Shown here: positions 52,743 through 60,098 of the stretch, in pieces
Layout: the number at the start of each line of letters is the position of its first letter
Position numbering within the stretch: the first letter of the stretch is position 1
Source of the DNA: Danxiaibacter sp048498555
Lineage (GTDB): Bacteria > Bacteroidota > Bacteroidia > Chitinophagales > Chitinophagaceae
Assembly (NCBI GenBank): GCA_048498555.1
Contig: JBEHXT010000001.1
Location: 744,001 to 808,000 of the forward strand
Reading direction: 5' to 3'
DNA length: 64,000 bases
Program-made: the position numbers and the translations under genes
Notes under the pieces: model-generated
Seen by the model: the letters and a program-made list of their open reading frames with translations, nothing else
Told to the model about the DNA's origin: nothing
Database searches by the model: none

Positions 52743-53741
52743 ATGACTTTACAACAACGTATAGAATTATTAGCACAATTGGGCGCGTATATTCAAAACA
52801 ACGGCGAAGAGTGGCAGATAATAAAGGAACGCGCCAACAGGCAGAACCCATGGTTTGTTCCGGAATTTATTGATCTGGCATCAACTGCACTTGCCCATGA
52901 ATTTCTTACCCAGCCCGCCATGGAAGCCTGGACGAAAAATTATGAAATTCCGCAGGAAAATCCCAGCCCAAAACTTGTTGGGATTGTTATGGCAGGAAAT
53001 ATTCCGCTGGTAGGGTTTCACGACTTTCTTTGCACATTTATTACAGGGCACCGCATGGCCATTAAACTCTCTTCGAAGGATGATGTGCTGCTGACACATC
53101 TTGTAGCAAAGCTGTCAGAATGGAACGAAGAGGTGGAAGGGCTTGTTCAATTTGCTGAAATATTAAAAGGCTGCGATGCCTATATCGCCACCGGCAGCAA
53201 TAATTCCGGGCGTTATTTTGAATATTACTTTAGCAAATACCCGAGCATCATCCGCAAAAACCGGACATCTGTGGCTATTTTGGATGGACAGGAGTCTGCG
53301 GAAGACCTGAATAACCTGGCGAAAGACATTCAACTTTATTTTGGGCTCGGTTGCCGCAATGTTACCAAGTTATATGTTCCGGAGAATTATGATTTTATGC
53401 CATTGCTGGATGTGCTGAAACAGTACGATTACTTCCTGGATTATCATAAGTACAAACACAATTTTGATTACCAGCTTTCCCTGTTAATCATGAACAATAA
53501 ATACTACATGAACAGCGGAGCAGTGGTTATTACCGAAAACAATTCTCCCTTCTCGCCCATCAGCCAGGTGCATTTTGAGTACTATAATGATAGAGACCTG
53601 TTGTCGCAAAGCTTTGAAGGTAACGAAGCCATTCAATGCGTTGTGGGAAAGGACCATATTCCTTTCGGAGATGCTCAACAGCCCTCATTGACGGATTATG
53701 CTGACGGAGTGGATACAATGGCTTTTCTGAAAGGGCTTTAA
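52743..53741 (+). CDS. LuxC-like acyl-CoA reductase
   Basis: 332 residues related to LuxC, which reduces activated fatty acids to aldehydes with NADPH. Marks are VGIVMAGNIPLVGFHDFLC, AIKLSSKDDVLL, YIATGSNNSGRYFEYYF, and the likely catalytic Cys in GLGCRNVTKLYVP. It is shorter than luminous-bacteria LuxC (about 480). No luxD, luxE or luciferase genes are nearby, so a bioluminescent role is unlikely. A role in lipid or aryl-polyene/pigment metabolism is possible. A perfect stem-loop follows at 53763-53800. Confidence 0.88.
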   Translation: MTLQQRIELLAQLGAYIQNNGEEWQIIKERANRQNPWFVPEFIDLASTALAHEFLTQPAMEAWTKNYEIPQENPSPKLVGIVMAGNIPLVGFHDFLCTFITGHRMAIKLSSKDDVLLTHLVAKLSEWNEEVEGLVQFAEILKGCDAYIATGSNNSGRYFEYYFSKYPSIIRKNRTSVAILDGQESAEDLNNLAKDIQLYFGLGCRNVTKLYVPENYDFMPLLDVLKQYDYFLDYHKYKHNFDYQLSLLIMNNKYYMNSGAVVITENNSPFSPISQVHFEYYNDRDLLSQSFEGNEAIQCVVGKDHIPFGDAQQPSLTDYADGVDTMAFLKGL

Positions 53742-54286
53742 GAGTATTTCATTCAACCAAATATCGCCTCGTTCTGCATAAAACAACAGAACGAGGCGAT
53801 TGCTACAAACATGTTTTACCGATTGAACGGCAGCTGCCATTTGTTTTTAAAAACTGTCTTTGACTTTGAGCGATATGTCGAGCTGATGAGTTAACCTTCC
53901 TCAACACCATTTATCTTACAATCCTCAATGGGCCAATAAATTAAGAATTAGAACGGTTGTTTTTAGCGATTGCATTTATGATGAACCTTTCATGCGCTTT
54001 GCTTGTTTCACCTAAGTGTTTTGTAGTTCGCAACTCTTACTTATTACAGTTTTGCCATTCATAGAAATCTATGCCATTTTCGCACTTAGATGATTATCTT
54101 TATGACAGTATTTATGAACACGTTAACTCCGTTTTGACAGAAGTACGATGACCTTCGTCAAACTTATGTTAAAAGGAAAATTTAATTAACGCACGATTAA
54201 ACAGCTTCGTTTATTTGTTGTCCGAAAGGCATATTATTTGACACTAAAGATTAGTCAATTTTGAACTTTAAAAATTTAGAAGAACA
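53742..54286. other. 545-base gap upstream of htrA
   Basis: It contains the stem-loop at 53763-53800 and, at 54134-54161, a smaller interrupted hairpin (ttgac-a-gaag with cttcgtcaa). No gene, tRNA or word-repeat array is seen. A near-match promoter box CAATTTTG lies at 54256-54263, 23 bases before the htrA ATG. Confidence 0.5.
53763..53800 (+). terminator. Stem-loop after the LuxC-like gene
   Basis: A perfect 14-base stem (53763-53776 with 53787-53800) with a 10-base loop, 21 bases after the stop codon. There is no T-run, so it may be an mRNA 3'-end stabiliser and not a standard intrinsic terminator. Confidence 0.55.
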
Positions 54287-55816
54287 ATGAAACTCAAAAG
54301 TATTTTATTGATAGTTGCTATCAGTGCATCTACAGCTGTTTTGAGTGTTTGGGGATACAGCAAATGGATGCAGACGCAGTATGCAGGTGTACAGGAAAAT
54401 GGAAAACTACCCGTTAACTATGCAGGATTTTTTAACAAAGATAACGCAGCAGGCCCTGTGGATTTTTCAGCGGCAGCAACCTCTGCAACTCCCGCAGTTG
54501 TACACATTAAAACAAGAACAAAACCTAAACAGGTTAGCAATAACCTGCCAAAGCAGAGAAACCCATTCTCCGATTTTTTTGGAGACGATGATCCATTCTC
54601 TGACTTCTTCGGCGGCCCCCAATCAAGGATGACACCAGAACAACGCGCGAGCGGTAGTGGTGTATTGATCAGCGCTGATGGATATATCGTTACCAACAAT
54701 CACGTAGTTGAAGGTGCAGACGAAATAAACGTAACATTAGCCAACCGCAAAAGCTATAAAGCTACAGTTGTAGGTACTGATAATAACAGTGACATCGCCG
54801 TTATTAAAGTTGAAGGAACCAGTTTACCTTACCTCGTTTACGGAAACAGTGATGATACACGCCTAGGCCAATGGGTACTTGCGGTAGGTTACCCATTGAA
54901 TCTTGATGTAACTGTAACGGCAGGTATTGTGAGCGCAAAGGCAAGATCAATCGGTATCAACAGGGGCAACTCTCCTATTGAATCATTTATTCAGACTGAC
55001 GCAGCTGTAAATCCAGGTAATAGTGGTGGTGCGTTAATCAACACAAGTGGAGAGCTGATCGGTATTAACTCCGCTATAGCATCTCCTACAGGTTCTTATG
55101 CAGGTTATTCTTACGCGATTCCTGTGAACATGGTTAAGAAAATTGTGAATGACCTGATTAAATTCGGTACCGTTCAGAGAGCATATATCGGTATCCAATA
55201 TTTAAGCGAACAGGCTTCCGACGAACAAAAGAAACAGCAGGGTATTAAAGAAGGTGATGGTGTTTACGTGACCGATGTACCAAAAGATGGCGCGGCTTTC
55301 CAGGGTGGTATTCAAAAAGGTGATTTCATTACGAAGATCAATGGAGCGACCATTACAAGCGGCCCTGAATTGCAAGACCAGGTAGCACGTTACAAACCCG
55401 GTGATAAAATCACCCTGACTTATGTTAGAGCCGGTAAAGAAAATACCACTACGGTTACATTGAAAAATAAAGCGGGCACTTATACAGAAGTAAAAGCTGA
55501 ATCTGCTCTTGACAAATTGGGCGCAGAATTAGCAAACATTGATGCTGCTACCGCTAAGAAAAACGATATTACAGGTGGTGTTGTAGTTAAGAAGATCGGC
55601 AACGGTATCTTGAAGAGGACAAGAATGCAGGAAGGATTTGTGATCACAAGTATTAACGGCCAGCCCGTGAACAATATAGATGAACTGAAAAGTGTTCTTG
55701 CAAGCACACAGGGTACGGTTAAGATTGAAGGTATCTATCCGGGTTATGAAGGCTCTTACGCATACCCGTTAAACCTTAGCGGCTCAGACAAAGGCGGCGA
55801 CAATGGAGACCAATAA
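54287..55816 (+). CDS. HtrA/Do-like serine protease (DegQ/DegP family)
   Basis: A periplasmic protease and chaperone for misfolded envelope proteins. 509 residues: membrane-anchor or signal segment (about 5-24), a linker with Phe/Asp-rich FSDFFGDDDPFSDFFGG, then the trypsin-like domain with the full triad H139 (NNHVVEGA), D169 (NNSDIAVIKV) and S246 (NPGNSGGALI). Two PDZ domains follow (about 300-395 and 405-495, GVYVTDVPKDGAAF and GGVVVKKIGNGIL). Length and two PDZ domains fit DegP/DegQ. It is a single gene with a terminator at 55864-55895. Confidence 0.95.
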   Translation: MKLKSILLIVAISASTAVLSVWGYSKWMQTQYAGVQENGKLPVNYAGFFNKDNAAGPVDFSAAATSATPAVVHIKTRTKPKQVSNNLPKQRNPFSDFFGDDDPFSDFFGGPQSRMTPEQRASGSGVLISADGYIVTNNHVVEGADEINVTLANRKSYKATVVGTDNNSDIAVIKVEGTSLPYLVYGNSDDTRLGQWVLAVGYPLNLDVTVTAGIVSAKARSIGINRGNSPIESFIQTDAAVNPGNSGGALINTSGELIGINSAIASPTGSYAGYSYAIPVNMVKKIVNDLIKFGTVQRAYIGIQYLSEQASDEQKKQQGIKEGDGVYVTDVPKDGAAFQGGIQKGDFITKINGATITSGPELQDQVARYKPGDKITLTYVRAGKENTTTVTLKNKAGTYTEVKAESALDKLGAELANIDAATAKKNDITGGVVVKKIGNGILKRTRMQEGFVITSINGQPVNNIDELKSVLASTQGTVKIEGIYPGYEGSYAYPLNLSGSDKGGDNGDQ

Positions 55817-55863
55817 GTGATGAGTGAATGGTGAATAGTGAAAGTTTCACACAATGAGTATAT

Positions 55864-55896
55864 AAGAAAGGCCGGCTTTTATGCCGGCCTTTCTTT
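55864..55896 (+). terminator. Terminator after htrA
   Basis: A perfect 13-base stem (55864-55876 with 55883-55895) with a 6-base loop, GC-rich core ggccggc and T-rich end. Confidence 0.85.
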
Positions 55897-55973
55897 AGAG
55901 CCATGTTTGAAGTGGATCGCAACAATAAATCGTCAAAGATTTCTACTCGGTCGCAACCATCACGATCATTACT

Positions 55974-56122
55974 AAATCCCGAAGGGATGAAATTATTATA
56001 GAAAAAGATCTTCTCCGCACTATAAACCCCGAAGGGGTGGCACCATGAAATTGTACCACTCCTTCGGTGATAGATTTTAGATAATACATCTAGTCTATAA
56101 TAATTTCATCCCTTCGGGATTT
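55974..56122. repeat. REP-like palindromic element with perfect 28-base arms
   Basis: The arms 55974-56001 and 56095-56122 are exact reverse complements and contain cccgaaggg/cccttcggg. Inside, a second dyad (ccgaaggggtggcac near 56030-56044 and gtaccactccttcgg near 56053-56067) pairs with two mismatches. This gives a nested cloverleaf-like fold of 149 bases without coding capacity. It resembles a REP-type or miniature mobile element. It lies between the convergent htrA and amylase genes. Confidence 0.85.
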
Positions 56123-56206
56123 GAATTGCGTTGTATTCACGGCTTGTCGACGAATTCAACCCGCGACTATATTTTGTATTGCTGATTGGTCTGCCAATGT
56201 TTTTGC

Positions 56207-57478
56207 TCACAATGTAGACGCATAAACAAAATACTCCCAGGGTTGCATTTCGAATATCTCGCGTTCATTTAAACTATGCTTTAGGCCCGAAAACAAATTG
56301 ACATAATCTCCCTTTAAAGAAGGATCGGCAATATCTATTTTTATCCTTTCTTCCCCTGATAAATTCAACAGCACTAAAACTTTTTGATGATCCTTTACAA
56401 GAAGGTATGCAAGCACTTTGTCATTTGCATCTGTTGAAAAACAAATCAACCTCGCCTCATTATGCAACGCCTTGTTTTCTTTTCTTAACTGCAATAGTGT
56501 TTTATAGAACCCGTGAAGCTCTACAGGCTCGGCCCATTCTATTGTGTCTTTTTCAAAAAATTTGAGGCGCTTCAAATTGGGCAACTCCTGGCCACTATAG
56601 ATCAGCGGCAACCCCGGCCACGTTAGAGAGAAAACAGCGAAGGCTTTTGCTGCCGAGCCATACTTTTCATATTCGCTCCCGTTCCATGAATTTTCATCGT
56701 GATTGGCAGTAAAAAAAAGTTTCCATGCTTTTTCATGATAACCCACGTAATCGCGCAAAATATTGTTGACATCCTTTAGCCCTATTTCATGCCGCATAAA
56801 TTTCTCTGTAGCATGCATCCATCTCCATGCATAAGAAACATCAAACACCTGCAGGTATTCATCCACATCACATTCGGCAAGCCAGAACAGGCGGTTAGTT
56901 TCTTCACAAGCCGTTCTCGCCTCTTGCCAGAAATCAAGCGGCACCAGGTGTGCCATATCACAACGGAAGCCATCAATGCCACATTCTTTTACCCAGAATT
57001 GCATGCACTTAATCATCTCGGCACGAAGTGCATCATTTGAATAGTCAAGGTCAATTACATCATCCCATCCATGAAGCTCTACAAAATTTCCCTGGTCATC
57101 TTTCCGGTACCATTCAGGATGCTCTTTTGTCCAGTGGTGATCATAACTCGTATGGTTCGCCACCCAGTCGATGATTACTTTAAAACCAAGCTCGTGCGCT
57201 GCACTCACCAGCGTTTTAAAATCGGACAGTGATCCATATTCCGGATTAATAGAAGTATAATCACTGCATGCATAATAGCTGCCCAACGTTCCTAATCGTT
57301 TTTCCTTACCGATGGGCGTTATGGGCATAAACCACAATATCTCTACTCCCATATCCTTTAGCCTTGGCAAGTGTTGCTGAAAAGCCTTGAAAGTGCCTTC
57401 CGCTGTATACTGCCGCGTATTCACTTCATATATATTAGAGCCATAAGCCCAACCGATCGTTTCAAAATGTATGCTCAT
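56207..57478 (-). CDS. Alpha-amylase family protein (GH13), cytoplasmic
   Basis: 423 residues of the GH13 barrel. Catalytic residues are the nucleophile Asp in GFRCDMAH, the acid Glu in FWLAECDVDEY, and the stabilising Asp in TANHDENSW. Other family segments are KVIIDWVANHTS and GLPLIYSGQELP. There is no signal peptide, so it acts inside the cell on maltodextrins or glycogen-like glucans. The longest frame opens with TTG at 57496 inside an agctttt repeat; the ATG at 57478 (MSIHFETIGWAYGSNIYEVN) is preferred. A beta-sheet domain C ends the protein. Confidence 0.92.
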   Translation of the reverse strand: MSIHFETIGWAYGSNIYEVNTRQYTAEGTFKAFQQHLPRLKDMGVEILWFMPITPIGKEKRLGTLGSYYACSDYTSINPEYGSLSDFKTLVSAAHELGFKVIIDWVANHTSYDHHWTKEHPEWYRKDDQGNFVELHGWDDVIDLDYSNDALRAEMIKCMQFWVKECGIDGFRCDMAHLVPLDFWQEARTACEETNRLFWLAECDVDEYLQVFDVSYAWRWMHATEKFMRHEIGLKDVNNILRDYVGYHEKAWKLFFTANHDENSWNGSEYEKYGSAAKAFAVFSLTWPGLPLIYSGQELPNLKRLKFFEKDTIEWAEPVELHGFYKTLLQLRKENKALHNEARLICFSTDANDKVLAYLLVKDHQKVLVLLNLSGEERIKIDIADPSLKGDYVNLFSGLKHSLNEREIFEMQPWEYFVYASTL

Positions 57479-57479
57479 G

Positions 57480-57520
57480 CTTTTAGCTTTTGGCAATCAG
57501 CTATCAGCTTTAAGCTGGTG
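57480..57520. repeat. agctttaagctg word repeat at the amylase start
   Basis: Degenerate agcttttggcaatcagct words lie immediately upstream of the amylase ATG. They are the reverse complement of words at 12738-12800. Confidence 0.5.
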
Positions 57521-57565
57521 GCTTCATCCGTAATACAATAATAATTTCGAACAACGCGAATTGTT

Positions 57566-57961
57566 TTATTCGGTGATTTCTATTCTGTTTCCTTCGGGAT
57601 CGGCGATAATGCTTTCATAATAGCCATCTCCGGTTATTCGTGGCTCACCCAAAACAGCAAAGCCATTCGCTCTTAAAGCCTCTGTTAAAGTATCCACTTT
57701 TTCACGGTTTCCTGCAGAAAATGCGAGATGAACAAATCCGGGATTTTCAGCTCTTGCTGTAACGGCAGATACATCTGAAATACCAGGCTTTTTCATCAGC
57801 TCAAATCTTGCACCGCTTGCAAAACTTACAAAATAAGACTCAAACCCTTTGGTTGTCTTGCTGCGATAAATCTCATTAGCCGTCCCCTCAAAATATTTGC
57901 AATAGAAATGCTTCATCTTTTCAAGGTCGTTGCAATAAAGAGCAATATGTTCTATATGCAT
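57566..57961 (-). CDS. VOC/glyoxalase family protein
   Basis: 131 residues of the vicinal oxygen chelate fold, opening MHIEHIALYCNDLEKMKHFYCKYF (two halves of the first beta-alpha-beta unit) and ending SIIADPEGNRIEITE. Candidate metal ligands are the first His (HIAL), a His in GFVHLAFSAG and the last Glu. The YYESIIADPEGN pattern is that of the SMU1112c/YaeR group of unknown substrate. It is coupled to the small membrane protein gene upstream (4 bases apart). Confidence 0.88.
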   Translation of the reverse strand: MHIEHIALYCNDLEKMKHFYCKYFEGTANEIYRSKTTKGFESYFVSFASGARFELMKKPGISDVSAVTARAENPGFVHLAFSAGNREKVDTLTEALRANGFAVLGEPRITGDGYYESIIADPEGNRIEITE

Positions 57962-57965
57962 ATAA

Positions 57966-58229
57966 TTAATTTATGATCCAGAAATAAACGACAACGAGCA
58001 GAAGAATTAACTCTACTACCCATATCCAAATGAGGCCTTTTGCCTGAAGATAGCGCTTTAAGAGGAAATCTAAAATGAGCGGAACAATGCTGAGTAATAC
58101 AAGCGGAATAAAGAAACCAATCCTGTACTTGAATGTGTCACCTCCCGTTAGTAAAAAAGAAAAAGCTGCAACAATTGCGGTGGAGGATGCGAGTATAAAA
58201 GGAGTAATCCTTTTGAGATACTTTATCAT
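57966..58229 (-). CDS. Small three-helix membrane protein
   Basis: 87 residues, three hydrophobic segments (about 9-27, 36-54 and 66-85) with a short basic N-terminus MIKYLKR. I do not recognise a family. Its stop is 4 bases before the VOC gene start, so the two are cotranscribed. A TAnnTTTG box ends only 4 bases before its ATG. Confidence 0.75.
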   Translation of the reverse strand: MIKYLKRITPFILASSTAIVAAFSFLLTGGDTFKYRIGFFIPLVLLSIVPLILDFLLKRYLQAKGLIWIWVVELILLLVVVYFWIIN

Positions 58230-58233
58230 GTTT

Positions 58234-58241
58234 CAAAAATA
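58234..58241 (-). promoter_or_regulatory. Promoter -7 box 4 bases from the ATG of the small membrane protein
   Basis: TATTTTTG on the - strand matches TAnnTTTG and leaves 4 bases to the ATG at 58229, again pointing to a leaderless transcript. Confidence 0.45.
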
Positions 58242-58319
58242 ACACCGAATAAACAAACATCGACATTAGAACGATTCGGAATTTATTCTTTAACCGAGCA
58301 AATTTCAAATCATAACAAG

Positions 58320-58347
58320 AAAGCCTCCCTTTTATTTGGGAGGCTTT
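58320..58347 (-). terminator. Terminator after the SPT-like gene
   Basis: A perfect 10-base stem (58320-58329 with 58338-58347) with an 8-base loop lies 26 bases after the stop. On the - strand cttgtt follows. Confidence 0.75.
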
Positions 58348-58373
58348 ACCTTATTAAATATTCTTTTATCGGC

Positions 58374-59633
58374 CTAGTTTGCTTCAGCCATATCAGGAAT
58401 GGCTTCAACTTTATAGTCACCTGCATCCAGTTTAGCTTTTGTTTCGCTGAAGGCCTGGATAGTTTGTTTAATATCAGTTTCTGTATGTGCTGCGGTAGGA
58501 ATTAAACGGTAAATGATATGCCCTTTCGGAATTACCGGGTATACCACAATAGAACAGAAGATACCGTAATTTTCACGAAGGTCCATCACCATTGCAGTTG
58601 CTTCTTCTACTCCACCTTTCATGTAAACTGGCGTTACCATTGTGTTGGTGGCACCAATATCAAAACCATTTTCCTTTAATCCTTTCTGCAGGCTTAATGC
58701 ATTGTTCCACAATTTTTCGCGTAGCTCAGGCATAGTGCGCAACATATCCAAACGCTTCAGGTTACCCAGAACGATTGGCATTGGCAAGCTTTTCGCAAAG
58801 ATTTGTGAACGGATATTATAACGGATATAATCGATGATCACTTTAGGCCCGGCAAGAAATGCTCCGATGGAAGCCATTGACTTGGCAAAAGTAGAAAAAT
58901 AAAGATCGATACCATCCTGGCAATCCTGTGCTTCACCAGCACCCATACCTGTTTTACCTAAAGTACCGAAACCATGCGCATCGTCCACCAGCAAACGGAA
59001 TTCATATGAGCTCTTAAGATCAATAATCTCTTTTAATTTACCCTGATCGCCGGCCATTCCAAACACACCTTCTGTAATCACCAGGATGCCACCTTGTCCT
59101 TGTTTTTCAATCAATGCGGTTGCTCTTTCCAATTGTTTTGCGCAATCAGCAACGTCATTGTGTTTGAAAACAAACCTGTGGCCGGGATGTAAACGTAAAC
59201 CATCAATTATACAAGCATGGCTTTCCGCATCATATACAATCACATCATGACGGCCGCAAACGGCGTCAATTGTACTCATTATACCCTGGTAGCCGAAATT
59301 CAGCAATATGGCATCCTCTTTCTGCTCAAATTCTGCCAATTCTTTTTCCAACTGTTCGTGATAGTTACTGTTACCACTCATCATTCTCGCGCCCATCGGG
59401 TATGCAAGGCCAAAGTTCTGAGATGCTTCACCATCTACCTTTCTGATATCAGGATGATTTGCCAACCCTAAATAGTTGTTCAGGCTCCATACTACAACGT
59501 CTTTACCACGAAACTTCATTCTGCTGCCAATTTCACCTTCCAGTTTAGGAAATGCGAAATACCCGTGTGCTCTTTCACGATGTTGTCCGATAGGGCCGTA
59601 ATTTTTGATCAATCTTTCGAAAATATCTGCCAT
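58374..59633 (-). CDS. Serine palmitoyltransferase-like PLP enzyme (alpha-oxoamine synthase family)
   Basis: Members of this family condense an amino acid with an acyl-CoA; in Bacteroidota close relatives make 3-ketosphinganine for sphingolipids. 419 residues. The PLP lysine is K251 in STFAKSMASIGAF, with the conserved VDDAHGFGTLGKTG before it. N-terminal segments VWSLNNYLGLANHPD and GARMMSGNSNYHEQLE are typical. The alternative is 2-amino-3-ketobutyrate CoA ligase, but the G-rich SGN segment and overall pattern fit the Bacteroides SPT type. A promoter box lies at 59767-59774. Confidence 0.85.
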   Translation of the reverse strand: MADIFERLIKNYGPIGQHRERAHGYFAFPKLEGEIGSRMKFRGKDVVVWSLNNYLGLANHPDIRKVDGEASQNFGLAYPMGARMMSGNSNYHEQLEKELAEFEQKEDAILLNFGYQGIMSTIDAVCGRHDVIVYDAESHACIIDGLRLHPGHRFVFKHNDVADCAKQLERATALIEKQGQGGILVITEGVFGMAGDQGKLKEIIDLKSSYEFRLLVDDAHGFGTLGKTGMGAGEAQDCQDGIDLYFSTFAKSMASIGAFLAGPKVIIDYIRYNIRSQIFAKSLPMPIVLGNLKRLDMLRTMPELREKLWNNALSLQKGLKENGFDIGATNTMVTPVYMKGGVEEATAMVMDLRENYGIFCSIVVYPVIPKGHIIYRLIPTAAHTETDIKQTIQAFSETKAKLDAGDYKVEAIPDMAEAN

Positions 59634-59766
59634 AAAGTGTATATAGTTTAAAATGATAAATTCCGGTTACTTGTTGGATTGGTGGTTTGGTGAACCGGTT
59701 TATACTTTAACCCCCGCCTGATAGAAGCTTCCCATGTGAAGCAATCATTATCTTTTCGCGACTGCG

Positions 59767-59774
59767 CAAAAATA
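59767..59774 (-). promoter_or_regulatory. Promoter -7 box of the SPT-like gene
   Basis: TATTTTTG, followed by CGC on the - strand, matches TAnnTTTG. It would give a leader of about 125 bases. Confidence 0.4.
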
Positions 59775-60068
59775 ACCCATTCAACTTAAATACAGCAGCC
59801 GTTTTAGCGCTTCGCATCGCATTTTTTTGCACTATCAGTGCGTTTATGTGCATAAAAAATGATACAAACAGGTATTTATTTGCGGCGAAACAAGGTTTAA
59901 ACTATTTTATATCAATAAAGAAGGCGCTTCGGTATGGGTTTGTTTAGCCCATATTTCAGAAGAAATTAACAAAAATCATTACGTATGACCTTGTTTTTGT
60001 CAGGCTGCGCTTATTCAATAAATCTCAATTTTAAGATCGTGTTTTCAAATAATACATATCTTCAACCC

Positions 60069-60076
60069 TACTTTTG
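60069..60076 (+). promoter_or_regulatory. Promoter -7 box of pafA
   Basis: TACTTTTG matches TAnnTTTG and lies 22 bases before the ATG at 60099, which supports that ATG over the longer frame. Confidence 0.5.
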
Positions 60077-60098
60077 TTCCCCTAATAATTGTTTTACA

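Larger units (their letters stand above)
59634..60098. other. 465-base divergent gap between the SPT-like gene and pafA
   Basis: It holds two candidate promoter boxes (59767-59774 on - and 60069-60076 on +). No word-repeat arrays or RNA genes are seen. The upstream extension of the pafA frame (from 59985) would lie before its own promoter and is not used. Confidence 0.5.

Noticed and set aside
52743..53741. Bioluminescence operon
   Set aside because: Only a short LuxC-like reductase is present; no luxA, luxB, luxD or luxE.
57479..57496. TTG start for the amylase gene
   Set aside because: It lies within an agctttt repeat; an ATG six codons later gives the usual N-terminus.
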